Below, piece after piece: positions 1 to 8,003 of a DNA stretch of 32,409 bases. Source of the stretch: Chara braunii. Taxonomy: Eukaryota; Streptophyta; Charophyceae; Charales; Characeae. Location: positions 511,370-543,778 of the forward strand of contig BFEA01000168.1 in the NCBI GenBank assembly GCA_003427395.1. The letters are read 5' to 3'. The translations under genes were made by a program, and so were the position numbers. The notes beneath the pieces are model-generated. The model was not told the DNA's origin, searched no databases, and saw nothing but the letters and a program-made list of their open reading frames with translations. Positions within the stretch are counted from its first letter, which is position 1. Each line of letters starts with the position of its first letter.

Positions 1-364
1 GCTCCCAAATCAGTGAAAACTCAAAGTTTGAAGCATCAACACAAAGGGAAACATCACGGAACTTTCACAAGGTGAATCGCAACTCACCCAGGCTCCCAAA
101 TCAGTGAAGACTCAAAGCTAGGAGCATCAACACAAAGGAAAACATCACGGAACTTTCACAAGGTGAATTGCAACTCATCCAGGCTCCCAAATCAGTGAAA
201 ACTCAAAGTTTGAAGTATCCACACAAAGGGAAACATCACGGAACTTTCACTAGGTGAATTGCAACTCATCCAGGCTCCCCAATCAGTGAAAACTCAAAGT
301 TTGAAGCATCAGCACAAAGAGAAACATCACGAAACTTTCACAAGGTGAATCGCAACTCATCCCC
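1..364. repeat. 91-bp tandem repeat, four copies, cut by the window edge
   Basis: The motif GCTCCCAAATCAGTG recurs at 1, 92 and 183, and as GCTCCCCAATCAGTG at 274, so the period is exactly 91 bp over four units. Copies differ by only a few substitutions (for example CTCAAAGTTTG versus CTCAAAGCTAG). The array probably continues to the left of the window. At its right end the fifth unit dissolves into a run of 11 C at 361-371. No open frame is conserved through the units, so this is non-coding minisatellite DNA. Confidence 0.95.
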
Positions 365-398
365 CCCCCCCTTAGATCAGCAAAATCGCAGTTTTGAC

Positions 399-483
399 AA
401 GAGGAGAAGGGGGAGAAGGGAGGGGGGGAAAAAAGGAAAAGGAAAAGAAAAAGAAGAAGAAGAAGAAGAAGAAGGAGGAGGAG
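399..483 (+). repeat. Pure purine tract with GAA microsatellite
   Basis: All 85 bases from 399 to 483 are A or G, moving from GGGGGAGAAGGG through AAAAGG runs to a (GAA)n stretch and then (GGA)n. It generates artefactual Lys/Glu-rich ORFs on the plus strand and a poly-Leu/Phe ORF on the minus strand; these are not genes. Long polypurine stretches can form triplex DNA, but nothing here shows a function. Confidence 0.9.
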
Positions 484-978
484 TCCTCCCTCCTCTTTCA
501 CTCACCTCTTTGCTGGTCTCTAGGCAGTGGGGGTCCAATGCTTGGTTCTAGCCTCCTGGGTATGGCTTCTCCTCTCTCCCAAGTTCTCTCCTCCTTCCCT
601 CACACCTCTCCTTTACCTATGGCAGGCTCCTACTTCTAAGGCTGTGGAGTCCTTCCCTCTAGAAGTGCTATGGGGACCCCTTTCAGCCTCTTCTCCTACT
701 TCACAGCCTGAGGGCTATGGCGGACCACTCTCCTTGCTCCCTCCTAGCCTCTAGGTCACCTTCCTCAGCCCTACCACCATAGCCAGGCTACAGGCTAGCT
801 CCGGCCCTCACTCCCTTGCTTCTCTCCCATTCCGACTCTTTTCTGGACTCATTTGGGCAGCATGGGCACCTCTCATGCTCAAGTGAGAGTGGCGGCCTAC
901 ACCTCCAGCTTATGTAGGCTGAAACAGGTGCACCGCCCAACCTCTAGGCCCCTCCAAGTGCCTCTAGGTGGAGCGAGG
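484..978. other. C/T-rich DNA without recognisable gene
   Basis: This stretch is rich in CCTC, CTCTAGG and CCTCCT words and has several short overlapping open frames of biased Ser/Pro/Leu composition. None has a recognisable domain, and no frame is favoured. A short piece near 713-735 (GGCTATGGCGGAC) resembles the minus strand near 10590-10600, which hints at a dispersed repeat. I assign no function. Confidence 0.5.
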
Positions 979-1131
979 TGCTACAATGGCAATGACAATA
1001 GGAAGCAAGGCTTTAAGGCGGAACGAATCCTGAAACATTGCCTCAGTTCGGATTGTTCTCTGCAACTCGAGAACATGAAGTTGGAATCGCTAGTAATCGT
1101 TGATCAGCATGCCGCGGTGAATATGTACTTA

Positions 1132-1164
<33 letters not shown>

Positions 1165-1300
1165 ATTTCTTTTGCCCGAAATCGTCTCTATGATAAACCA
1201 ATGACTTTGATACGTTACGCACGTCAAGTGCGCAACATGTTTTTCACATCGTTGATCATAGAGACTATCACGGTAGAATCAGTGACTGAGGTGAAGTCGT
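979..1300 (+). pseudogene. rrn18: Mitochondrial small-subunit rRNA (rrn18) 3' fragment, nuclear copy
   Basis: The sequence carries hallmark 3'-domain motifs of bacterial-type small-subunit rRNA: TGCTACAATGGCAATGACAA, TTGGAATCGCTAGTAATCG, CTTGTACACACCGCCCGTCA and, at the end, GGTGAAGTCGT. The forms ACATGAAGTTGGAATCG and CACACCATGGGAATT fit plant mitochondrial rrn18 better than plastid 16S. Only the last few hundred bases of the gene are present. The homology stops after GTGAAGTCGT, before the expected AACAAGGTAGCC, where unrelated sequence starts. An open frame crosses this segment, but it has no meaning as protein. Because it sits among nuclear repeats and fragments of other organelle genes, I call it a nuclear mitochondrial insertion (NUMT), not a working rRNA gene. 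Confidence 0.85.
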
Positions 1301-1701
1301 TCTCCCGTAGTGACTATGCGAGTTTGATCAGGCACAAAGTGCAGGCCCATGCGTTGGAGCCATTGTGATAGGAACCCTTGAGCGCCCTGAACAACTCTTC
1401 GAGCCTTGTGAAGAACATCGAAATCATCGGCGTATCTTACTAAGAAAGCCACGACGAACTATTGAACAAGTGTAAGCTTCGCTACCCGAACGTTATGAGT
1501 ACTGACCACACTTAGGGACTGATGGAGAGGCCACTGGGCCGTCAATTTGAGGTTTGGCAGTTAGCATCCCAAGGGACATGGAAAGAGAGCGGTCCTGAAT
1601 GTATCATCTACGTCCATGTAACCACCTCACGGAGTATATCTTGCGTCTAAAGCTTTCATAATATAATATCCGATTTCGAAACTGGGAAATTCCGCTAAGT
1701 A
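1301..1701. other. Spacer within organelle-derived block, origin unclear
   Basis: I see no gene. At 1593-1615 the words TGTATCATCTACGTCCATGT resemble the ccmC segment CGTATCATCTATGTACATGT found at about 1750, which may be a second, very degraded ccmC piece. The AT-rich stretch 1655-1701 just before the ccmC fragment looks like organelle spacer DNA. Confidence 0.4.
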
Positions 1702-1866
1702 ATGGCTATTTACTTAGCAACTTGGGTAGTACCATCTGATTTTCAACAAGGTGAAAATGATCGTATCATCTATGTACATGTGCCTGCAGCTTGGATGAAT
1801 TTACTTATTTATATTGGAATGGCTATTAGTGTGTTGTTTCTTGTTACTAGACATCCCATACGGTGA
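1702..1866 (+). pseudogene. ccmC: ccmC (cytochrome c maturation) N-terminal-region fragment, nuclear copy
   Basis: The 54-codon frame from ATG 1702 to TGA 1864-1866 reads with good similarity to the plant mitochondrial haem-handling protein CcmC: DFQQGENDRIIYVHVPAAW followed by a membrane-spanning stretch and VTRHP. In the organelle CcmC is an inner-membrane protein of cytochrome c maturation that passes haem to CcmE, and the conserved VHVPAAWM stretch lies in its first part. Only about a fifth of the usual protein is present, and the frame ends right after TRHP, where homology stops. It is therefore a transferred fragment with no likely function. It lies between rrn18 and ndhF fragments, so the insertion is a mosaic of pieces that are not neighbours in organelle genomes. 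Confidence 0.8.
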
Positions 1867-1969
1867 CTCAAACGGTCGCCCCAAAAATAAGAAATAAAAT
1901 AGACACAATTCTAGTAGCTTTTAGTTTTGTGGGTTTTGTTTTATTTAGTCAAAAAACTTTTGGCAAAAT

Positions 1970-2113
1970 GTAGCTCGTTTATTTCCTTTATTACAAATGT
2001 TTCCTTGCATAATGAATCTAATTACATGCATTGGTATTCTTACAACTTTCTTAGGTTCTACTATAGCCCTTAGTCAAATTGATCTAAAAAAAAGTTTAGC
2101 TTACCAAGAATGA
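1970..2113 (+). pseudogene. ndhF: Probable plastid ndhF fragment, nuclear copy
   Basis: The frame from 1970 (VARLFPLLQ...) to TGA 2111-2113 gives 47 residues containing [19 protein letters not shown]. This matches the antiporter-like membrane subunit family of complex I and the plastid NDH complex. The spacing of LARLFP, FLG[AS]T[IL]AL[AS]Q and D[LI]K[KR]SLAY fits plastid NdhF best; mitochondrial Nad5 usually reads LQNDLKRVIAYS here. Homology ends after LAY with QE-stop. The piece is about 6% of a full subunit and cannot work. If the ndhF call is right, the block mixes plastid and mitochondrial DNA. A mitochondrial nad5 or nad4 origin is the alternative. Confidence 0.65.
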
Positions 2114-2227
2114 TAAGTGTAGACAAGAATTAGTATTTTGTAATGCTTCAGGTTTACTTGTGAATTACAACTTCGGTTTCCTGCTGATTGGCCCGAATCT
2201 TGGATTGTTCCTCAGTGTGAGAATTCG

Positions 2228-2410
2228 GTCCCTACCGCTGCAGTCCCAACCTGGCGGCACTTTTTCCTCCACTCCTTCCTCCTCCTTCATCTCATTCTCC
2301 CCCCTTTTCCTCCTTTCTTTTCTCGTTTACTGTTAGGACAAGTGTCCAACAACTATTTCTCCTCTTTCTAGCTGTTGGACCTTTCCCAAGGTCCGATTTT
2401 GCAACCGGCA
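2228..2410. repeat. 183-bp direct repeat, copy 1 (between organelle fragments)
   Basis: Bases 2228-2410 match 3004-3186 with only three differences that I can find (CTTCATCTC/CTTCGTCTC, GTTAGGAC/GTTGGGAC, GCAACCGG/GCAGCCGG). The offset is a constant 776 bp. Copy 1 is bounded on the left by the ndhF-containing block and on the right by the rpl16 block, so it behaves like nuclear filler between organelle pieces. Confidence 0.95.
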
Positions 2411-2456
2411 AACAGAGTCAATTCACATTTTGTAATATGATATCAATCAACACTGA

Positions 2457-2558
2457 TCATTTACAGTTACAATGGTTAGCAGGATTAACACCATCCATTT
2501 CAAAAATAATTTGTCCTTGGGAAACACGAGCAATCCAACTTGTAGGGTTTCCTTTTCC
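2457..2558 (-). pseudogene. rpl16: Mitochondrial rpl16 3'-region fragment, nuclear copy
   Basis: On the minus strand the frame running from 2558 to the TGA at 2457-2459 reads GKGNPTSWIARVSQGQIIFE followed by MDGVNPAN. This is the characteristic C-terminal part of ribosomal protein L16 (uL16) of plant mitochondria, where GKGNPTGWIARV and ILFEMDGV are strongly conserved. After PAN the match ends and the frame closes early, so the last 15-20 residues of the protein are lost or shifted. The fragment is about a quarter of the gene and lies opposite in strand to the rrn18, ccmC and ndhF pieces. It is a nuclear insertion, not a working gene. Confidence 0.75.
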
Positions 2559-3003
2559 CAAGTAGCGACACAAATCTCAGCCTTGGATCTAGCTGAGATC
2601 TATGGTTCTCATCATTCCGAGTCACTCCAAGCTCCCCCTTGCTCCAAATTTGAGCCTTAGCTCCAATTTTCATTTTTTTTGATGTACCTGGCCCACACCT
2701 TAGGCCGAATTCGCAGTTTTGTCTTGTTCCTCTCTTTGTTTTCCCTCCAATTTGCTGCCAACTCATTCCGGAGCTAGCCATTTTGTGTCAGCCCACAAAA
2801 AACGGCTAGATCTCCTCCTCCGCAAGATCAGATCTCAGATCTAAGGCCCAAAAATGAGCCGGCCAACTCACATCAACATTTTTCTTTATTTTTGTTGCTT
2901 AAATTCAAATATTGCAGAGATAATGCCCTAAGGACCTTATCTCTGCAATCCGGACTGCCCACCTAGGATCCAGGAGGGATGAGGTCATCATTGAGACCTG
3001 CCA
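2559..3003. other. Unassigned DNA between rpl16 fragment and second 183-bp repeat
   Basis: I see no gene. The words TCAGATCTCAGATCT and GATAATGCCCTAAGGACCTTATCTCTGCAATC give a local inverted arrangement (GATAA...TTATC around 2920-2943). The segment has no organelle motif that I recognise. Confidence 0.4.
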
Positions 3004-3186
3004 GTCCCTACCGCTGCAGTCCCAACCTGGCGGCACTTTTTCCTCCACTCCTTCCTCCTCCTTCGTCTCATTCTCCCCCCTTTTCCTCCTTTCTTTTCTC
3101 GTTTACTGTTGGGACAAGTGTCCAACAACTATTTCTCCTCTTTCTAGCTGTTGGACCTTTCCCAAGGTCCGATTTTGCAGCCGGCA
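3004..3186. repeat. 183-bp direct repeat, copy 2
   Basis: This is the partner of 2228-2410. Here the sequence runs on smoothly into C/T-rich DNA on the right (CCGGCATATGACCG...), while copy 1 is cut by organelle sequence. Copy 2 is therefore probably the parental locus and copy 1 the derived piece. Confidence 0.95.
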
Positions 3187-3705
3187 TATGACCGTTGCAC
3201 CTCGGACTGCAGTAGTGGCACCCCCAAGGCCAAAGGGGGCTCCTTTTTGCTGGTCGCCGCCTCCAACTTGAGACCCCCTTGCTCCGATTTTCTCTGGCCA
3301 GCCCTTTTTTCCACGTGGAGCCCTCGAAACTTCGTTTTTCTTGGCCTGGCTGGTCCGGGATACTCGGACTGCTGGCCGCCCCCCCCCCCTTACTGCTGCT
3401 ACTCCATCTTTTATTTCCCCTCGACACCTCCCACCGGCGCTTGCCGTGGCAGCACTTAACGTTTTCATCCGGACTCCCCGGCCCGACTGGTCCCGTCCAC
3501 CTGTCGTCATGCTACTTTATTTCTGTTGTCGTCGCATTTGATCCAGGACCCCCTTGGGTTGCCCCAGGTGCCCTCCGTTTTTCCCGCCTCGCGCCCGTCT
3601 TCTCCGTTCTGTCGGCAATCCTTGTCGGTGGCTCCTGACACTTTTTATTCCGCCGATACCCAATCTGCTAGTGGTTCCGCTGGTGCCGCCAGTTTTTCTA
3701 GGCCC
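3187..3705. other. C/T-rich DNA, no supported gene
   Basis: Pyrimidine-rich DNA with CCCC runs (10 C at 3380-3389). Several overlapping open frames exist on both strands, all of biased composition. The plus frame beginning at 3526 continues into the 17-codon repeat described next. I find no domain. Confidence 0.4.
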
Positions 3706-3909
3706 ACGCGATCCCTAGCACTTCGGCCTGCCTGCATTACGTCTTTCCCTTGGTCTCACGCGGTTCCCGGTACTTCGCCCTGCCGGCACCACACCGTCCC
3801 TTGGTCCCGCGTGGTCCCCGACGTTTTGTCCTGCTGGTCCCGCCCCGTCCTTCGATCCCATGTGGTCCCCGGCACTCCTGCCCCACCTGTACCACGTCTT
3901 TCCTTGGTG
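3706..3909 (+). repeat. 51-bp minisatellite, four diverged copies (17 codons each)
   Basis: Units start at 3706, 3757, 3808 and 3859 with period 51. In the plus frame they read as 17-residue blocks, for example HAVPGTSPCRHHTVPWS, RVVPDVLSCWSRPVLRS and HVVPGTPAPPVPRLSLV. They lie in an open frame of 231 codons from 3526 to 4221. A period divisible by three keeps the frame open, but the composition (Pro, Ser, Arg, Cys) follows the pyrimidine-rich DNA, and no start context or domain supports a protein. The repeat itself is clear; the coding claim is weak. Confidence 0.75.
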
Positions 3910-5023
3910 CACCTGACGTCTTTCTGCCTTACAGCAACCTCCGCTCCCCGCTCCTATTGCGTCCCGCATGCTATCCCGTTCCGGGTGCCGGCTCCCACCT
4001 ACCCTGCGGTCTCCCTGACCCTCCTGCCGCCGCGTTGCATCAGCGCCTTGCGCCCTGTCCCTTCCCACTTCCTTCCTTCCCTTGTTGCGCACCTCCTATG
4101 CTACTACCGACTTCCCGGCGGCCCTTCTCCGTCCTTGGGGAAGGAGTCGCCCCTGCTGTTCTCTCACGGTCCTTTTGCTGCTTTGTGCTTGGCCAACCCC
4201 TTTCTAGTCTGGCGGCCCTGACGACTCTGGGCAGCCTCTGGCTTCCGACTGTCCGTGCCCATGCTTCCGCTCTTTCCAGCATACCTGCCTCCGGTTTTCT
4301 CTGTCGTGCACAAATTGGTCATATACAGTCTCTCGAGTGACGGGAAGTCATTCGGGACTCACCAGTCCCGACACCGGGCGCAAACAAGAAGAGCCTCTGG
4401 ACCCAAATCGGTAAGGCATTGACCTCTTGCCTTCTTGACTGGGATACGAGTTCATTCTTATTGGATTAGGACACCCACTGTCGAGGGGACCTTGGCTGAG
4501 ACGTTTCGCATGTCTTTTCTGGATTGCACTGTCCGTGGCTTGACTCGCACCCTGTACACCACTCAATTCTCCATTGTTGCATTTAGTCACTCGTTGTCTG
4601 GTTTGCTGTACGGTCACGAAGCTGGTCAGATTGGACTCGAGAGGACCTCGTATGCAGTCTGATCAGATTGGGTCGCTGAATCAAACCTCTCGTTTGAATT
4701 TGTTTTTTTTTTTAGTTTGCTGCACTCTACTTCCAAATGAAATGTCGCTCCGGCTAGGAGTTCTACCTTCTCTTCTCTGAGCTTTTCAGTTTGTTTCTCT
4801 AAGTTAATTTCCGATGCCCGTGGAGACTCGCAACTAGAACGAAGAGAGAGAGAGGAGGGAGAGAGAAAAGGGAGAGAGGGAAAGTGACCGTCTGAAGTGG
4901 GCAAGGACTGGGAAAAGGAGTGTTCATCCAAGTGAGAGAGGGAGTGAACCTCTTGAGAGTCTAATTGATTCTTTTGCTGAATGACGACTCTCCGACCCAC
5001 CTGTCAACACTAACGATCCAATA
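3910..5023. other. Region upstream of Ty3 element 1, possible 5' leader
   Basis: There is no recognisable gene. C/T-rich DNA continues to about 4300, followed by mixed sequence and a purine-rich GAGAGAGAG stretch at 4841-4886. If element 1 is a standard Ty3 element, its 5' LTR and leader should lie here. I could not find a primer binding site of the tRNA-Met (TGGTATCAGAG) or tRNA-Asp (TGGCGCCG) type, nor a match to the DNA after the pol region. The 5' end may be lost or too diverged. Confidence 0.4.
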
Positions 5024-5356
5024 ATGGCGCAGCTAACTTCAGTTCAGTGCCGGGCCTTGTTAGATGCAGCCAATGATGCCGAAAAACCATATCTACAAGC
5101 ACTTTTAGATAGTGCAATCAAAAGGGAACAGGAGGCAAAGAAGGAGAGGAAGGAGACATTGCTGAAAAGGCAAGTGGCCATCCTAGAGACTGTTCCCTCA
5201 TTGACTGAAGAGCAGTGTGGGGAATGGTTGCAGTCTATACTCACAGCCCTTGTGGAAGTCAGGAATCTTGAGGATCATACCACTCAGATCGCTGAAGTCT
5301 TCGCAAAGCTGCAATTGAAACTACCTCTGCCTCTCTTACTGTATCTTCTTCCTTGA
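5024..5356 (+). pseudogene. Element 1 gag, N-terminal part
   Basis: A 110-codon frame begins with ATG 5024 (MAQLTSVQCRALLDAAND). It contains a charged, probably helical stretch (KREQEAKKERKETLLKRQ) of the coiled-coil kind common at the start of plant Ty3 Gag proteins. The frame ends at TGA 5354-5356. The next gag frame starts in a different phase and overlaps by four bases, and reading it backwards to about 5311 gives a sensible Ser/Thr-rich sequence. One base was therefore probably lost near 5305. Gag would form the capsid-like particle. The ATG is the first in the frame and fits the start of this family of polyproteins. Confidence 0.75.
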
Positions 5357-6474
5357 ATGTGTTGGCAACCCCCTCGGGACCTGCAACAGGTGCAGATTCC
5401 GCTGTTGCTGTGACAAACAACGAGGCTGGAAATTCTGCAACTGCTGCAGCCCCAAGATTGGAACCAGCAGGTGCTGGTCCCAGCTACGCCGGTCCCTATG
5501 TGGATCGAAAGGCGGTTCAAATACCGTCTAAGCACGACGACAAAGAAGACATCGAATCCTGGATCAGCTCCATGAGGGCATATTTCGAGATTTTGGGGAC
5601 TCAACCTGAGAACCAGTCCGTGTTCATGGGAATGAATGTCGAACCGGTCGTGCGGGGCTTCTTAGAGGTCCAAGCTACGCGAGCTGGGATTCCTAAAATT
5701 CAACTAACAAGATGGCTTAAGGCCACCCCGGTTGCCTCCCTCGAGGAATTCCTCATTTCACAATACCTGGATCCACATGCTGCAGCAAGGGCAAGCATTC
5801 AACTTGACAAAATCAAGCGCAGCAAGTGGACGGGCTCCATGAAAAGCCTGCAAACCTATCTTAGCAAGATGTTTGCTACACCTGGATTGGAACTGACTGC
5901 ACAATCTTGCTTGGATGTGGTCAAAGGCGCGGTTCCCACCAACTTTACTAATCGCCTGGGCAGGGACTTCGTTGGTTACATTGACTGGTTCACCTTGATG
6001 AAGGACATAGTCAGTCTTGAGGTTGTAGACCTCGTCACCACAGCAGGCAGCAAAAAGCCTATGGGCGGCAGACGGTTCAAAGGCAGCAATCGTTTTGCTG
6101 TGCATGACCTGCTGGAGGCCGAAGAAGAAGCCGATGCAGATGACCCCACTCTTGGTGACGACCAAGAACAGGTTGTTCTTCAAACCCATACGTCTGATGC
6201 AAACAAAGAAGAAGAAAAAAATACTGCCTTTAAAAAGACTGCCAATGCAAAGGGACCGAATCGGAGTGTAGGGAAGAATTATGTCCAACTTCCCAAGGGA
6301 GTCAAGATCCCACCTAAGCCGGAGGATGCAACTACTAAACCTTGGGTTGACCTCCGGATTACTGAAAATGACTGGCGGGGTAGACTCAAGAAGGGGGTAT
6401 GCCTGCATTGCCAAAAACCAAACCATAAGGTACAAGATTGTTATAGGCTGCAGGGAAACCAGAACCGGGCGTAG
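5311..6474 (+). pseudogene. Element 1 gag, capsid and nucleocapsid part
   Basis: After the frameshift the frame runs to TAG 6472-6474. It holds a retrotransposon Gag core (DDKEDIESWISSMRAYFEIL, then a helical region up to about 6050), an acidic hinge with runs of E and D, and a zinc knuckle at 6400-6441 of the form C-x2-C-x4-H-x4-C (CLHCQKPNHKVQDC). The knuckle binds element RNA during packaging in this family. The frame has no stop between 5311 and 6472, so this is the best preserved part of the element. The protease frame begins in another phase a few bases before the stop, so the gag-pol junction is either a programmed shift or another indel; I favour the indel. Confidence 0.85.
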
Positions 6475-7007
6475 AGTCAACTTCAGCAAACTCTACAGCA
6501 GGGGAGACTGAATCTGAGGCAGATCCGCAGTCCTCCCTTGAAGCCCAATCATCTGCTGAACACAAGGCTGAGGTGAGTAACGTTTTGTATGTTGAGCCTT
6601 AGGAGGAGTCTGGGACGATCGATTTTCACTATCACTTGGAGCATTGGGCTAAGATGAAACAGCAGCGTGCCCAGGGGATGGTGAAGTTGATCTTCTTCAA
6701 ACTTCTCATAAACCACCGTTATCTCCGTGTTTTGGTTGACTGTGGTGCTACGACTAACTTTATGTCACCTCACGGGATACGTAAAGTGGGTTTGGGGATG
6801 AAGCAAGTGGCCCTGCAGAACCCTTGTTGGACCCAAGTTGGCAACAAAGAAGTTGTCTCCTCTACGCATGCTGTCAAAGGTGTGCGCACTACCTTTGACA
6901 AGGACAAAACTGTCACACACGCGTTGAACTTCTATGTTCTTGACAAGTGCCCCTTCGACGTTGTCCTTTGCTTGGGTTGGCTGTTGTCCCAATGCGAATT
7001 TTCATGA
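6471..7007 (+). pseudogene. Element 1 aspartic protease
   Basis: The frame opens with a Ser/Glu-rich linker, has a TAG at 6600-6602, and then encodes a retropepsin-like segment: LRVLVDCGATTNFMS with the catalytic Asp codon at 6738-6740, and later FDVVLCLGWLL, which corresponds to the LG-W/M-L strand of plant Ty3 proteases. The active site reads D-C-G-A where D-S/T-G-A is usual; Asp is kept. The frame closes at 7007 just after the LGWL motif, and the following residues are in another phase. In life this enzyme would cut the Gag-Pol polyprotein. With the stop and frameshift it is a remnant. Confidence 0.8.
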
Positions 7008-7566
7008 TCAAAGATGCTCGAGGGAACGAGCTTCCTGTCCTCTTGAATCCCCAGTGACTTTTTTGAATGCTATGCAGTTCTGCAAGAAATGGCGCAAGCA
7101 CAAGGAGGAAGAACAGTTGTATGTTGCCTTTGTTCGTCCTACCCATGTGCCAACTACTTTTGCGGCTAATAACACTACTACTTCGATTAGTGATCCTGCG
7201 GACCAGCACAAGACTGCGTTCAAAACACGCGATGGGCTTTACTAGTTTACAACAATGTCGTTCGACCTCACGAACGCACCGGCCACCTTCGAAAGCCTCA
7301 TGGACAAAGTCCTCTGCGAACAGATTGACCGGTTCGTGGTGGTCTACCTCGATGACATTCTGATCTTCAGCAAGTCCATGGAGGAACACCTTAAGCACCT
7401 TGAGGAGGTACTGACCATCCTCAAGAAGACGCAACTCCATCTCAACTTAGAGAAATCTGAGTTTGGGAAGGATAGTGTCATCTATCTTGGGCACCAGTTG
7501 TCTGCTGCAGGCCAGAGCCTGAAGCAACCAAGGTGGAGGTCATACGCAACTGGCCTCAGCCCGTGA
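7008..7566 (+). pseudogene. Element 1 reverse transcriptase, C-terminal half only
   Basis: In one frame the sequence passes from a linker (FLNAMQFCKKWRKHKEEEQL) through HKTAFKTRDGLY, a TAG at 7243-7245 and LTNAPATFESLMDKVL to the catalytic YLDD at 7345-7356, followed by FSKSMEEHLKHL and LGHQLS. The latter part is typical Ty3 RT palm and thumb. The fingers and first palm motif, including the first catalytic Asp, are absent: only about 200 codons separate the protease Asp from YLDD, far fewer than in an intact element. An internal deletion near 7195-7205 is the simplest reason. The frame is lost at about 7540. Confidence 0.85.
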
Positions 7567-8003
7567 ACATTCGCGAACTGCGTTCTTTTCTTGGTCTCGC
7601 ATCATACTATCGAAAGTTTGTGCCCCGCTTCTCCATTGTTGCACGTCCATTGTCTCGACTAACAAGTAAGAATGTTCCCTACTCTTGGGACACCGCGTGC
7701 ACGACCGCCTTTCAAGCCTTGAAGGACGCCTTGGTAAGTTACTCGGTACTCCGCATTGCAGATCCCAAACTGACATTCGTAGTTACTACGGAGGCAAGTC
7801 AGTATGGAATCGGTGCAGTGCTGCAACAGGATGACGGCGATCGCTTGCGGCCACTCGAGTCATACAGCAAACGCATGCTCAGCGTAAAGGTAGCCACTTC
7901 CACCTACATGCGCGAGCTCTATGCTTTGCATATGGCGTTGGATCACTGGAAACACTATCTTTGGGACGCCACTTCAAAGTCTTCTCAGATCATGAGACTT
8001 TGA
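7533..8003 (+). pseudogene. Element 1 RT connection and RNase H, first part
   Basis: This frame encodes RELRSFLGLASYYRKFVPRF, the conserved end of Ty3 RT, then the RNase H-like domain (TFVVTTEASQYGIGAVLQQD). In the family the first catalytic residue is Asp in the T-D-A-S motif; here the codon at 7791-7793 is GAG (Glu), so this active site is damaged. The helix with the second acidic residue (TYMRELYALHMAL) is kept. After HWKHYLW the phase changes near 7965, and the rest of RNase H continues in the next frame, which fits the loss of one base. Confidence 0.85.

Noticed and set aside
345-639. Lys/Glu-rich and Leu/Phe-rich ORFs around the purine tract
   Set aside because: They are direct translations of low-complexity DNA (GAA, GGA and A runs).
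853-1368. A 171-codon plus-strand ORF
   Set aside because: It runs across the rrn18 fragment; the open frame is a by-product of rRNA sequence and has no protein homology.
1970-2113. Mitochondrial nad5 or nad4 instead of ndhF
   Set aside because: IDLKK fits nad4, but the combination [16 protein letters not shown] and KKSLAY fits plastid ndhF better. I kept ndhF with reduced confidence.
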